A DNA stretch of 64,000 nt from Paraburkholderia sp. BL25I1N1 (GCF_003002025.1 NZ_PVZB01000027.1:1-64000), one strand, 5' to 3'. Counted from the stretch's first letter, positions 26,243-36,072 are shown. Notes: a model not told the origin generated them from the sequence alone. Numbers and translations: made by a program.

Positions 26243-27895
26243 TTGGAAACGATAACAATCACCCTCGAACTGCTCGCGTGCGTCATTGCCAGCAGTTTCG
26301 TTAAACGTGTCGCCCGGATTCCGCTTCCCCTTGCTCTTGTTCAGATTGCGATAGGCGCCCTGGTTGCCCAGGTGTTCGGCTTCCGGGTTTCGCTCGCGCC
26401 AGACGTCTTTTTGCTGTTGTTCGTCGCGCCCTTACTTTTTCTTGATGGTTGGCGCATTTCAAAGGAAGGGCTCTTTCGCGACAAGTGGACGATCGGCGCG
26501 TTCGCGCTCGGTCTGGTCCTGTTCACGGTGCTGGGAACAGGTTTCTTCATTCATTGGCTGATTCCGATGATGCCGCTGCCCGTCGCTTTTGCGTTAGCGG
26601 CAACGCTTTCTCCGACTGATGCTGTCGCGGTGTCGGCAATCGCCGAACGTGTACCTATTCCGAAGCGGCTAATGCACGTGCTGGAAGGGGAGGCTCTGCT
26701 GAACGACGCCTCGGGGCTCGTCTGCCTTCGCTTTGCGATTGCGGCTGCCGTGACCGGCTCATTTTCACTTGTCGATGCCGGGAGTACTTTCCTGTGGTTA
26801 TTGGTCGGCGGTGTTACCGTCGGCGCAGCGGTGACGTTTTTGGCGAGCGCGGCGAAGGACTGGACGGCGAGACTTTTTGGCGAAGAGACTGGCACACAGA
26901 TTCTTATCAGCTTGGTGCTGCCGTTTGGCTCGTATATTGTGGCAGACAGGCTCGCCGCATCGGGTATTCTGGCGGCCGCGACGGCGGGCATCGTGATGAG
27001 CTACGAGGAGTTCTCGGGACGGGCGTTGGCAGGCACGCGTATCCGCCGGGCCGCCGTGTGGGATGCACTTCAATTTTCCGGCAATGGCGTGATTTTTGTT
27101 CTTCTTGGCCAGCAGCTTACGAGCGTCGCTGCTCAAGCCGGACAAGCGATTCGCCAAACTGGGAGGGAGGAGGAAGGATGGCTGCTCTTCTATGTCATCG
27201 TAATCAGTTGCGCGCTGCTTGTTGTACGGTCTCTATGGACCTGGGTTGCCCTGCGCCTGATCTTGTTTCGCGGCGGTCGCAGCGCCCGGACGATCAACTC
27301 GGCAGACTGGCGTTTGATCGCGGCGACGTCGTTGGCGGGGGTACGCGGCGCAGTTTCGCTCTCCGGCGTGATGACCCTGCCGTTGTTTCTCGAAGACGGC
27401 TCGTCGTTCCCTGCGCGAGACCTCGCCATATTGCTCGCCGCCGGCGTGATTGTCGTTACCCTTGTCGCTGCAAACGTCGGGCTGCCCTATGTGTTGAGCG
27501 GCATCAGGGTCCCTCCCGGCACGCTGGAGCAGCTGCAAGAGGATGAGGCTCGATCCGCTGCGGCTCGGGCGGCGATTATTGCCGTTGAGCGTGCCCTTCA
27601 TAAGACAGGGAAGGCGGCGGAGGACGCCGACCTTTTCTCGCAGGCCGGCGCGCGTCTCATCGCACACTATCGCGAGCAGATCGAATCGCGCTGCCATATC
27701 GGGGCGCACGCAAGGCACGGCATGCAGATCGACCAGATCGAACGCAAGATGCGCCTCCTTGCCCTCAGTGCCGAACGGGAAGAGCTTTATCGTATTGCTC
27801 AGTCGGGCAAGCTGACGGACGAAATGGTTCGAGACCTGGTTCGCGAGGTCGATCTGCAGGAGTCGCGGTTTAGTGTCCGCGGTTCCCGAACCTGA
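26243..27895 (+). CDS. CPA1-family Na+/H+ (cation/proton) antiporter
   Basis: About 550 residues. Around 11-12 membrane helices (to about residue 430) are followed by a cytoplasmic helical tail of about 120 residues. The CPA1 ion-binding motifs are present: LSPTDAVAVSAI in helix 5 and EGEALLNDASGLV with the Asn-Asp pair in helix 6; the AGVRGAVSLSGVM helix is also conserved. It exchanges Na+ or K+ for H+ across the inner membrane. I prefer the TTG at 26243 with GGGGA seven bases upstream; an in-frame ATG at 26180 lacks a site. It is monocistronic, as far as can be seen. Confidence 0.88.
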   Translation: METITITLELLACVIASSFVKRVARIPLPLALVQIAIGALVAQVFGFRVSLAPDVFLLLFVAPLLFLDGWRISKEGLFRDKWTIGAFALGLVLFTVLGTGFFIHWLIPMMPLPVAFALAATLSPTDAVAVSAIAERVPIPKRLMHVLEGEALLNDASGLVCLRFAIAAAVTGSFSLVDAGSTFLWLLVGGVTVGAAVTFLASAAKDWTARLFGEETGTQILISLVLPFGSYIVADRLAASGILAAATAGIVMSYEEFSGRALAGTRIRRAAVWDALQFSGNGVIFVLLGQQLTSVAAQAGQAIRQTGREEEGWLLFYVIVISCALLVVRSLWTWVALRLILFRGGRSARTINSADWRLIAATSLAGVRGAVSLSGVMTLPLFLEDGSSFPARDLAILLAAGVIVVTLVAANVGLPYVLSGIRVPPGTLEQLQEDEARSAAARAAIIAVERALHKTGKAAEDADLFSQAGARLIAHYREQIESRCHIGAHARHGMQIDQIERKMRLLALSAEREELYRIAQSGKLTDEMVRDLVREVDLQESRFSVRGSRT

Positions 27896-28105
27896 GGCCC
27901 CGTTACTGGATGACTGTTGTTTCGAAGAAAAACCATCCAGTTTCAATCGGTATCAAGCCAACACGGCAGCGACACGAAAACCTCCGACCGGCTCGCCGTG
28001 GAACCACATGGCGAGCTGGATGGTCGCGCTACCGATCTCCGCCACTTCTCGCCAGTTCGGACGAGCAACCGTAGTCTGATGAGGTCTGGTCATCGGCGAC
28101 CGTCT

Positions 28106-28444
28106 CTACCGGCGTTCTGTCGAGAATCTCGGCGACAGGGGGGCGACAAACGCGGTGCGGGCATCCTGCTCGACCGCACCTTGTCCCTCGATCTGTATCG
28201 ACACAAGCAGGTAGTCGTCCGCAGTGCGCTGAACTTCGTCCCACTCATGAGCCGCAACGTGATCGACCGCCGAGATCCGGGACACGCACACTCCGTCCGT
28301 GTTCACACTAGAGATCTCGCCACGAAATCCCTGATCCGACTCGGTCCTGAAAACCATGGGGATGCAGCTGGCCCGGACCTGATCCGCCCACGCCGAAAGC
28401 CTGTCGTCGCGATGGTAATGATCCGTTGTAGTCACTGTATTCAT
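28106..28444 (-). pseudogene. AraC-family regulator, N-terminal fragment
   Basis: The 112 codons match the first half of an AraC_binding_2 domain (RLSAWADQVRASCIPMVFRTE, then SVNTDGVCVSRISAVDHVAAHEW and ADDYLLVSIQIEGQGAVEQD), after which similarity is lost and the frame ends. No helix-turn-helix part follows; the next gene is the convergent antiporter. It therefore seems truncated by deletion or decayed. The same domain type occurs intact at 17309. Confidence 0.6.
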
Positions 28445-28531
28445 GGCACAAGATTCCGACCGCATATACGCGGGATAGTTATCCCGAAGAATTGCGCATC
28501 CAGAATCTGGCGTCAATGCGCAACCGATGAT

Positions 28532-29677
28532 CTATGACGGTCGCCTCGATATGTAGCTGCGATCGAGCTCACTGACCGAGCGACAACCGATGAGGGCGAG
28601 CGTCCGGTCTGTTTCCTGCTTGATCATCTCGATGACGTCGCTCACGCCGATTTCCCCTCTGGCAGCCAGCCCGTATAGGGTGGCGCGCCCCAGCATCACG
28701 GCATTTGCCCCCAACGCGATCCCCTTGACGACATCAGCCCCCGTCCGTATGCCGCTATCGAGAATGACCGTCGTTCCCGAGGTGCTCTCGACAATATCCG
28801 GCAGCACGTCGGCTGTCGCGGGCAGGTCGGCGAGTTGCCTGCCGCCGTGGTTTGAAACGATGACGCCGTCCGCGCCGAACTCGACGCATCGCACGGCATC
28901 ATCGGCCGTCACGATGCCCTTGACAAGGAGTTTGCCTGGCCATTCGTCCCGCAAGCGTCGCAGGTCATCCCAACTGAAGCTCGCATCCATCTGTCTGCGA
29001 AGAACCGCTGCCTGGGCGGCCGTGTCCGATGCATCGTCCGTAGCGAAATTTTTCAACTCCGGCATGCCGTTCCTGAGATACGACCAAAGCCAACGTGGGT
29101 GTAATAGTCCGTCGACAGCCGCACGTGCACTTGCCTTGAACGGCATGGCAAAGCCATTGCGAAGATCGCGTTGGCGAAAGCCGTTGACTGCTACATCGGT
29201 GGTGAGGATCAAGGTCGAATAGCGAGCCGAGCGGGCACGATTGACCAGGCTATTCGCGAGGTTGCGATGAACGACGTACAGCTGAAACCACAGTTCTCCG
29301 TCGGCCCCTTTTGCCACCTCCTCGATGGACATGTTGGAAGCCGTCGATAGTGCAAAGGGAATACCGGCTTTGCCCGCCGCACGTGCAAGTGCGAGGTCAC
29401 CCTTGGGCCAGAATGCGCTATTGAGGCCCGTCGGTGCGATCACCAGCGGTGACGGCATGCACTGGCCTAAAAGCTCCACGGACTGCTCTCGCGTGCTGAC
29501 ATCCGACAGTCGACGTGGCAATAACTGCCATTTATCGAACGCCGAGCGGTTATGCCTTAGTCCCGATTCATCGTCCGCCGCGCCTTCCAGATAGTCGAAC
29601 ACCATTCTTGGCAACCGCCGTCTGGCTTCGTCACGATAGTCGCTGACGCTGAAAATGCCGGGAAATCCTGTAGTCAT
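28532..29677 (-). CDS. mdlB: FMN-dependent alpha-hydroxyacid dehydrogenase, probable (S)-mandelate dehydrogenase
   Basis: 381 residues of the lactate/glycolate/mandelate oxidase family. Visible are the FMN-binding start (SVSDYRDEARRRLPRMVFDYLEGAADDE), LVIAPTGLNSAFWPKGD, the Lys in LLVKGIVTADDAVRCVEFGADG and the active-site His-Arg in VSNHGGRQLADL, with DSGIRTGADVVKGIALGA at the FMN phosphate. In the mandelate cluster it would oxidise (S)-mandelate to benzoylformate. I chose the ATG at 29677; the frame continues upstream without a good start. It is last in the order decarboxylase, aldehyde dehydrogenase, MFS, this gene. The substrate is inferred from its neighbours; lactate remains possible. 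Confidence 0.8.
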   Translation of the reverse strand: MTTGFPGIFSVSDYRDEARRRLPRMVFDYLEGAADDESGLRHNRSAFDKWQLLPRRLSDVSTREQSVELLGQCMPSPLVIAPTGLNSAFWPKGDLALARAAGKAGIPFALSTASNMSIEEVAKGADGELWFQLYVVHRNLANSLVNRARSARYSTLILTTDVAVNGFRQRDLRNGFAMPFKASARAAVDGLLHPRWLWSYLRNGMPELKNFATDDASDTAAQAAVLRRQMDASFSWDDLRRLRDEWPGKLLVKGIVTADDAVRCVEFGADGVIVSNHGGRQLADLPATADVLPDIVESTSGTTVILDSGIRTGADVVKGIALGANAVMLGRATLYGLAARGEIGVSDVIEMIKQETDRTLALIGCRSVSELDRSYISRRPS

Positions 29678-29800
29678 GATTTGCGTGAAATCTCCAACAG
29701 AAGGCACTATCAGGTGCTTTCTCTGATTCAATCCGAGATGAATGAAGTCGTTATCTACTCTGCGCAAGGCCCGTAGCAAACGCCACCCTCAAGACTGAGA

Positions 29801-31147
29801 TCAGGCGCGATTGACGGGCGGAATGTGATGACGCACGATCATCAGGCAGATAAAGACCATCAACATCGCTCCACCAAGCATGCCCAGGTACGCCGACGCT
29901 CCTCCCTGCGTGATCACGAATGCCCCCGCGAACGCGCTGAGAATCGCTCCGAGTCGCCCGAATGCGAGTGCGGATGCGGTCCCGGTCGCGCGTATCTCGG
30001 TCGGGTAGACGTAGGCGCAAAGGGCGTACATGGTCGACTGAACTGCGTTCACAAAGAGGCCGTGCAAACCAATTCCGAACACAAGCAACGTCGTGTGGGC
30101 GGAGACGTCAAGACCGCGCAGGAAAAGTGCGCTCGCGGATGCCATCAGGCAGCACACGAGCAAAGGCCAGCGCGACCCGAACCGACCGATTGCCACTGCG
30201 CAGCCCAGTGCGCCCAAGACACCGCCCAGGTTGTAGGCGGTAAGACCTGAACCTGCCACCGAAGGGCTGAGACCCTCACCAGCAAGCATCGTCGGCAGCC
30301 AGCTGAATGCGCTGTAGACCGCGATCAGGTTCATGAAGAAAGCGATCCAGATTGCAATCGTGTCACGACCTTGATGGTCTGCGAACAGAGCACGAAAGCC
30401 CGGACGCTGTCCCGCCTTCTGCTCCTTCTGATCAGCGAACACAGCATCCGATTGAATCGAGCGGGACATGCGGGTCAGCAGGTGACGCAGTTCGTTCCAA
30501 CGTTCGTTATGGCGGGCAAGATAACGCGGCGACTCCGGCATGACGAAAAACAGCAGGACCGCCAGTGCTACGGGAAGCGTGCCTCCAATTAGAAAAAGTC
30601 CCCGCCAGCCATAGTGAGGAAGCACAACGCTCGCGAACAGTCCGGCAAGCATGCCCCCCAGCGGTACGCAAACGATGGTTGCAGTCACCGCGAGCGTCCG
30701 CCGGCGAGCAGGCGTAAATTCCGCCGTCATGGTCGTCGAGCTTGGCAGCGCACCGCCGATACCCAGTCCCGCGAAGAAGCGCAGCGTTGCAATGGTCATG
30801 ACGTCCGGCGATAGCGCAATCGAACTCGTCGCCACGCCAAATACCAGCACGCTCCCGATGATTGCCCAGCGCCGACCGAACCTGTCCGCGAAAAGCCCGG
30901 CGAACGCGCTGCCTATACCCATGCCGACGAGGCCGGCAGCAACGGCGGGCGCAAATGCGTTGCGCGTGATGCCCCATTCCTTGATCAAGCTGGGAATGGC
31001 GAAGCCGATGAGTTGTCCATCGAATCCATCCATCACGATCGCAAGCGCGGCGAGAAAGACGACCGTTCGCTGAAAAGTTGAGAATGGTCCATCATCAAGG
31101 GTGCGGCCGATGTCTACGGTCGGCAGAGCGGAATTACGATCGTTCAT
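29801..31147 (-). CDS. MFS transporter, aromatic acid:H+ symporter (AAHS) type
   Basis: 448 residues, 12 helices. Helix 1 has MDGFDGQLIGFAIPSL, the DGxD signature of AAHS carriers such as PcaK and BenK; the loop 2-3 motif is GLFADRFGRRWAI, and a large loop (about 220-260) separates the halves. It should import an aromatic acid with protons, here most likely mandelate or benzoylformate. It starts 265 bp after the aldehyde dehydrogenase and ends 123 bp before the mandelate dehydrogenase, all on one strand. Confidence 0.85.
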   Translation of the reverse strand: MNDRNSALPTVDIGRTLDDGPFSTFQRTVVFLAALAIVMDGFDGQLIGFAIPSLIKEWGITRNAFAPAVAAGLVGMGIGSAFAGLFADRFGRRWAIIGSVLVFGVATSSIALSPDVMTIATLRFFAGLGIGGALPSSTTMTAEFTPARRRTLAVTATIVCVPLGGMLAGLFASVVLPHYGWRGLFLIGGTLPVALAVLLFFVMPESPRYLARHNERWNELRHLLTRMSRSIQSDAVFADQKEQKAGQRPGFRALFADHQGRDTIAIWIAFFMNLIAVYSAFSWLPTMLAGEGLSPSVAGSGLTAYNLGGVLGALGCAVAIGRFGSRWPLLVCCLMASASALFLRGLDVSAHTTLLVFGIGLHGLFVNAVQSTMYALCAYVYPTEIRATGTASALAFGRLGAILSAFAGAFVITQGGASAYLGMLGGAMLMVFICLMIVRHHIPPVNRA

Positions 31148-31359
31148 TTCGCCCCCCGAGCCAGACCAGCGAAGTCTGAATCGCAGTCCTGGCTAACCTG
31201 TTCCCTGACAGGATGGTCAAACTCGAACTGAGTGCGACAGAGTGACAACTCAAAATCGACAACAGGCATTGCGGTCTCCTTACTTTGATCGCTCATCTTT
31301 CCCGGAGCGAATGTTTCTCACCGGTATATCGTTGTTATTCTGTTCGCGCCCATGAACCA

Positions 31360-31396
31360 GAGGCCCGTCTCTTTCACCGTGATAAAGAGGGGCCTC
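31360..31396. repeat. Imperfect hairpin between aldehyde dehydrogenase and MFS genes
   Basis: GAGGCCC-GT-CTCTTT pairs with AAAGAG-GGGCCTC around a ten-base loop, giving 13 pairs with a two-base bulge. It lies 16 bp past the aldehyde dehydrogenase stop. No T-run follows, so it may be an mRNA-stability structure or a partial terminator that lowers expression of the transporter and mandelate dehydrogenase. Confidence 0.4.
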
Positions 31397-31412
31397 GCGA
31401 CCGTAGCAACCG

Positions 31413-32864
31413 TTAGAACGGATAGTGACGAGGCGTTGTTTGCACGGTGATCCAGCGCAAATCGGTAAATTCCGCGATCCCGGCTTTGCCACCGAAATGC
31501 CCAAAACCACTGGACTTCATCCCACCAAAGGGCATTTGCGCCTCGTCGTGAACCGTCGGCCCATTAACGTGGCAAAGCCCTGACTCAATACGCTTCGCTA
31601 CCGTCAAGGCACGCGCAACATCACGGCTGAAGACTGCCGACGACAAACCATATTCATTGTCATTTGCGCATGCGACGGCCTCTTCGTCTCCATTGACGCG
31701 GACGATCGCCTTGACGGGCCCGAACGACTCCTCCCGGTAGATACGCATGTCCGCCGTGACGTGATCGAGCAACGTGGCTGGCATGAGCGTGGTTTCGGAC
31801 TTTCCTCCGCACACTAACGTCGCCCCCTTCGCCAGCGCGTCGTCGATCAGGTCGTTGCATCGCCTGACGGTTGCCATGTCTACAACGGAGCCAAGTACGG
31901 CCGGGCCCTTTCTCGGATCGCCGAGCGGCAGGCTCTTTACCTTTTCGGCCAGTCGCGCGACGAATTCATCGGAGATCTTCGAGTCGACGACGATGCGTTC
32001 GGTGGACATGCAGATCTGACCGGAATTGGCAAACGCCCCGAATGCTGCGCCTTGAACTGCAGCTTCAATGTCGGCATCGTGAAGAACGAGAAACGGAGCC
32101 TTTCCGCCAAGTTCAAGTACCGAGGGCTTCAGGTATTTCGCGCACTGTGCAGCGACGATGCGGCCGATGCGCGTCGAACCCGTGAAGTTCACACGTCTGA
32201 CCGCCGGCTCGGCAATCATCGCCTCGACAGTATCGCCCGCATTCGCCGGCGCATTCGTTACGAAGTTCACGACGCCACGTGGCAGTCCGGCGTCCTGTAA
32301 CGCCTCGATGATGAGGCCGTGGGTCGCAGGGCAAATTTCGGAACCCTTGAGCACGACGGTATTGCCGCACGCCAGCGGCAACGCGATAGCACGCACGCCA
32401 AGGATGACAGGAGCGTTCCACGGTGCGATTCCGAGCACGACGCCGGCAGCCTGCCGAACCCCCAACGCGAGACTGCCAGGCACGTCCGACGGAATCACTT
32501 CGCCCGAAATCTGCGTGGTCATTGCAGCGGCTTCGCGCAACCCGTCCGCTGCAAGTTTGACGTTGAAATCCGCCCACAGGCGTGACGCGCCTGTTTCGGT
32601 TGCCATTGCCAGCGCGAAAGCGTCGCCCGTTGCTTCGAGTGCATCTGCCGCTCGACTTAGCAATGCGCGTCGCTCGCCGGGCCCCATCGCCGACCATGCC
32701 GGCAACGCGGCGGCCGCAGCGTGCACCGCGGCTTGTGCATCGGCGACCGTTGCGGCCGGTGCCGTCGATGCAACCGTGTTATCGAGCGGGTTACGGCGCT
32801 CAAACGTCGCCCCATCGCGCGCCATCGTGCGCTCGCCGTTGATCAACATCGGTACCTGATTCAT
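31413..32864 (-). CDS. NAD(P)-dependent aldehyde dehydrogenase, probable benzaldehyde dehydrogenase
   Basis: 483 residues, full-length ALDH. It has the catalytic Cys in NSGQICMSTERIVV, the general-base Glu in LELGGKAPFLVLHDAD, the cofactor loop FTGSTRIGRIVA and the C-terminal MPFGGMKSSGFGHFGGKAGI. I chose the ATG at 32864 with AGGAG six bases upstream. It starts 55 bp after the benzoylformate decarboxylase, whose product benzaldehyde it would oxidise to benzoate; it resembles vanillin/salicylaldehyde dehydrogenases. Exact substrate is inferred from context. Confidence 0.83.
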   Translation of the reverse strand: MNQVPMLINGERTMARDGATFERRNPLDNTVASTAPAATVADAQAAVHAAAAALPAWSAMGPGERRALLSRAADALEATGDAFALAMATETGASRLWADFNVKLAADGLREAAAMTTQISGEVIPSDVPGSLALGVRQAAGVVLGIAPWNAPVILGVRAIALPLACGNTVVLKGSEICPATHGLIIEALQDAGLPRGVVNFVTNAPANAGDTVEAMIAEPAVRRVNFTGSTRIGRIVAAQCAKYLKPSVLELGGKAPFLVLHDADIEAAVQGAAFGAFANSGQICMSTERIVVDSKISDEFVARLAEKVKSLPLGDPRKGPAVLGSVVDMATVRRCNDLIDDALAKGATLVCGGKSETTLMPATLLDHVTADMRIYREESFGPVKAIVRVNGDEEAVACANDNEYGLSSAVFSRDVARALTVAKRIESGLCHVNGPTVHDEAQMPFGGMKSSGFGHFGGKAGIAEFTDLRWITVQTTPRHYPF

Positions 32865-32919
32865 TACCGTCTCCTGGAATATGTTTAAAAATTCGGCCTG
32901 CCGAACCACCGACTCGCTG

Positions 32920-34509
32920 TTAGGCCACGACAATTTCTACAAGGCGCGTTTTACTCGAAGACAACGCGTCTTCCAGCGCGGACTTCAGCAACAGCGCGTC
33001 GCTCACTCGAACCCCTTTGCAACCCATGCTGTTGGCTAGAGAGACGAAATCCAGCCCAGGGAGGTCGGTGCCCTGTACCGGGTCCGATGCGGAAAATCCA
33101 AATACGGGTGCAAATTCCTGCAAGGCGGCGTAGCGAGAGTTATTCAGAATGACAAATGTGACCGGAAGATCGAGTTGGACCGCGCTATAGATCGCTTGCG
33201 GCGAATACATGGTCGAGCCGTCACCGATGAGGCCGATCACGCGGCTGCCGGGTTTGCCCAGAGCCACGCCCACTGCCGCGGGCATGCCGTAGCCCAGACC
33301 GCCGCTTGCCATCGTGTAAAACGTCTGACTGCGCGTGAACGGCAGATAACGTTGCATGACGGGGCGCGAGCTAGGCGCCTCCTCGACCACGATATCCGCT
33401 GCGTTGCGGACCTCGGACAGCGTCTGCAACGCATACGCGACTGACATGATTGCCGTCGGCTCGGCCCGCTCAACTACCTCGCGAGGAGCCGGTAGCGGCC
33501 GGCTATGCGGCGCCGGACGGGCGAGCAAGTCCGCAAGCCCCAGGCGAATGTTCGCCACCACCGACATGCCAACCGGTGTCCACGCCGCGGTAGCCGGATC
33601 GTCGATGATCTGGTACAACGCCGCGCCATCGGGCACATGCGGCCCACTGCCTTCGACGTGATACGCGAAAGCCGGCGCCCCGACGGCGAAGATCAGGTCA
33701 TGCCCATTCAGAATCCGAACGATTTGTTCGCGCATCGCCGGAAGGAATCCGGCGAAAAGTCGATGATCTTCAGGGAAGCTGCAGCGCGACGACATTGGCG
33801 CAACATAAACCCGCGCATTGTGGCGCTCTGCTAGCTGGATTGCCTCGCTCCAGGCATCGGCACGATCGAGTTCCGCTCCCACGACGATGGCCGGCCGTTT
33901 GCAGTTGTCCAGCGCGTCACCGATCTCCGCAATCCGTACCGGATCGGGGCGGAACCGGGTGCTGACCCGTGTCACCTCGACGAGGTCGGCCGGCTGATCC
34001 CAGTCGTCGACCGGAATGGAAACAAACACCGGGCCACGCGGCTCCTGCATCCCCACGTGGTAAGCACGGGCGAGCGCAAGCGGAACATCCGCGGCACGAG
34101 CCGGTTCAATGCTCCACTTCACATAGGGCCGCGGCAACTCTGTTGCTTGCGATGCCGACAGAAACGGATCGAACGGCAGAATCGAACGGGCCTGCTGGCC
34201 AGCAGTAATAACCAACGGCGTCCGATTCTTGAAAGCCGTGAATATGTTGCCCATCGCGTTGCCGACACCGGCCGCCGAATGCAGATTGACCAGAGCGGCA
34301 TTGCCGGTCGCTTGGGCATACCCATCTGCCATACCGACAACGACAGCTTCCTGCAATCCGAGCACGTACCGGAAGTCCAGCGGGAAGTCGCGGAACATGG
34401 GTAGCTCGGTTGAGCCGGGATTGGCAAACACGGACGTCATTCCGAGGCGCCGCATCAGGTCCACGACGGCATCGCGAACGGTCGGCTGCCCACTTGTGTT
34501 TCGTTGCAT
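32920..34509 (-). CDS. mdlC: Benzoylformate decarboxylase (thiamine diphosphate enzyme)
   Basis: 529 residues, the size of Pseudomonas MdlC. Active-site residues known from that enzyme are present: Ser33 (NPGSTELP), Glu54 (GLQEAVVVG), His77 (VNLHSAAG) and His284 (FAYHVEG), and the ThDP/Mg motif is GDGSTMYSPQAIYSAVQLD with ILNNSRY. It converts benzoylformate to benzaldehyde and CO2 in the cytoplasm. The ATG at 34509 has AGAGGA upstream. It is first in the minus-strand mandelate operon and is divergent from the LysR gene. Confidence 0.85.
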   Translation of the reverse strand: MQRNTSGQPTVRDAVVDLMRRLGMTSVFANPGSTELPMFRDFPLDFRYVLGLQEAVVVGMADGYAQATGNAALVNLHSAAGVGNAMGNIFTAFKNRTPLVITAGQQARSILPFDPFLSASQATELPRPYVKWSIEPARAADVPLALARAYHVGMQEPRGPVFVSIPVDDWDQPADLVEVTRVSTRFRPDPVRIAEIGDALDNCKRPAIVVGAELDRADAWSEAIQLAERHNARVYVAPMSSRCSFPEDHRLFAGFLPAMREQIVRILNGHDLIFAVGAPAFAYHVEGSGPHVPDGAALYQIIDDPATAAWTPVGMSVVANIRLGLADLLARPAPHSRPLPAPREVVERAEPTAIMSVAYALQTLSEVRNAADIVVEEAPSSRPVMQRYLPFTRSQTFYTMASGGLGYGMPAAVGVALGKPGSRVIGLIGDGSTMYSPQAIYSAVQLDLPVTFVILNNSRYAALQEFAPVFGFSASDPVQGTDLPGLDFVSLANSMGCKGVRVSDALLLKSALEDALSSSKTRLVEIVVA

Positions 34510-34817
34510 CTAGAGTCCTCTGCTGTTCGTCACTCAAGCTTGCGGTGATCGGATGAGCCGCAGTATGGGATTCGGTACATTGTTTGAAAATTGTCAAAAG
34601 CGCTCAAAGTCATTACATTTAGGCATGGTCTGATCGGATTGCCGGATGGGTCCATTCCGCGCGGAAGCCTTGCCAGTCAAGGCTGTCCGCCGTCATCACC
34701 GGCTCTCCAGCAGCCGCAATGAGCGGGAACGGCGATCCCTGTCAGGGAAGATACCTAGCGCCGGACAACCCGGGATCTTGTTCGATCCCTTAACCCCTTT
34801 CAATCTGGTTCGCCGCG
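34510..34817. promoter_or_regulatory. Divergent promoter region, benzoylformate decarboxylase/LysR
   Basis: 308 bp between the mandelate operon and its divergent LysR gene. An inverted repeat TTTGA-N6-TCAAA at 34583-34598 fits the dyad-with-T-N11-A pattern of LysR-type binding sites and lies 75-90 bp upstream of the decarboxylase ATG. No gene is seen. Confidence 0.4.
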
Positions 34818-35747
34818 ATGAGTTTCAATCTGCAGCAGTTGATGATGTTCACCACGATCGTCTCAGCCGGTAGCCTGGGTCGAGCAGCGACCATGCTGAA
34901 CATGACCCAGCCAGCGCTGAGCAGATCGATCAAGCGACTTGAGGAGTCAGTAGGGGCTCCGCTTTTTGAGCGGCACACTAAAGGGATGCAACTGACCGCG
35001 CTTGGTGAAGCATTGATGCCGCATGCCATGTCCCTGCAAAGGGAAGCCGACCAGGCGCGCGAGGAATTGGACGCAATGCGCGGCCTGGCGAAAGGGGTCA
35101 TCAAGGTTGGCGCCGTCGGCAGCATAGCGAGCCTCGTCTTGCCGATGGCTATCGCATGTGTGCTTGAGAAATGGCCCAATCTGCGCGTTGAGGTGATTGA
35201 AGGCGTGTGGGATCGTCTGGTCGAAGGATTGCTTGCTCACGAAATCGACCTGGCGCTGTGCACTTCGGGAATCGAAACGGAGGACGTCGCTGCAATCACC
35301 GATTGTTCATGGACCGACAGAAGTTTTGTAGTTGCGGCGACCGATCATCCTTTGCGCTCGAAGCGCAGTCTTCGACTCGATGACACGTTGACGCAACGGT
35401 GGGCACTCACACCCAAGGGAACCGGACCTTATGCCCACGTGAAAGAGACCTTCGAAGCACAGGGTCTCCAGATGCCTTCCATCGCGGTCGAAACCCGTTC
35501 AGTGACGGTGCTCAAAAGCCTTGTAGCGCGCTGCGGCTTTGTCTCCTGGATGGCCGAACCCATGTACGACACCGAAAGCAGAGCCGGCGTCATTGACGCT
35601 CTGGATATCGAAGGTCTCGATGCTCAACGGACTCTGACTGCGTTCCGTCGTCGGCAAGGCACCCTGCCGACGCCAGCTGTGAAACTGCTCGACGAATTGC
35701 GTCACCTGACGGGCTCTCTACGTAAAGGCAAGCCAAATCTGTCCTGA
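34818..35747 (+). CDS. LysR-family regulator, probable activator of the mandelate operon
   Basis: 309 residues: winged helix-turn-helix (FTTIVSAGSLGRAATMLNMTQPALSRSIKRLEESVGAPLFERHTKG) and a LysR substrate-binding domain (GAVGSIASLVLPMAIACVLEKWPNLRVEVIEG). It is transcribed away from the mandelate operon, the usual arrangement of a LysR regulator and its target. The inducer would be mandelate or benzoylformate by inference. A strong hairpin follows 115 bp after its stop. Confidence 0.88.
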   Translation: MSFNLQQLMMFTTIVSAGSLGRAATMLNMTQPALSRSIKRLEESVGAPLFERHTKGMQLTALGEALMPHAMSLQREADQAREELDAMRGLAKGVIKVGAVGSIASLVLPMAIACVLEKWPNLRVEVIEGVWDRLVEGLLAHEIDLALCTSGIETEDVAAITDCSWTDRSFVVAATDHPLRSKRSLRLDDTLTQRWALTPKGTGPYAHVKETFEAQGLQMPSIAVETRSVTVLKSLVARCGFVSWMAEPMYDTESRAGVIDALDIEGLDAQRTLTAFRRRQGTLPTPAVKLLDELRHLTGSLRKGKPNLS

Positions 35748-36056
35748 TCATGATCGCAATGGCCGCGGTTCAACGTTCCCTCGCCGCGCGGCTCAGGAAG
35801 CATCGCAGGTTGCCTCATCGGTATCGAGCCCCGCCTAGGAAGAACATGAGCTGGAAGAACCAGGCCGATGTTTGATCGGCCTGCTTCTGTTCCAATCCTC
35901 GTTCCTGTTGCAAGCAAACGTGGACCGCAAGACTCGGTGATTGCGGACGTTGTCCGCTGCTCCTGGGCAAGCAGTTCGTCAGCACTTTGCTCCGGCACCA
36001 GCAGCAGAGAGTCTTTGCACTCCTGATTCATCAAGGCCGATAGACAGTTAGCGCGA
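35748..36056. other. Intergenic between LysR and the sulfone island
   Basis: Contains the hairpin at 35862-35882 and, at its right end, the sigma-54 candidate at 36057. No coding frame is supported. Confidence 0.4.
35862..35882 (+). terminator. Strong hairpin downstream of the LysR gene
   Basis: AGGCCGAT and ATCGGCCT form a perfect 8-bp stem around GTTTG, followed by a pyrimidine-rich GCTTCTGTTCC rather than a clean T-run. The position after the LysR gene and before the next plus-strand unit suits a terminator. Confidence 0.5.
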
Positions 36057-36072
36057 TGGCATGTCTTGTGCT
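36057..36072 (+). promoter_or_regulatory. Sigma-54 (-24/-12) promoter candidate
   Basis: TGGCATGTCTTGTGCT has GG and GC at the exact distance of the TGGCACG-N4-TTGCW consensus, with two mismatches in the specific positions. It lies 69 bp upstream of the DszC/SfnB-like gene and about 1.4 kb from an SfnR-type activator gene. Confidence 0.5.

Noticed and set aside
28029..28244. Minus-strand frame following the AraC fragment as its continuation
   Set aside because: The reading has no helix-turn-helix residues and is in a different frame without recognisable similarity.
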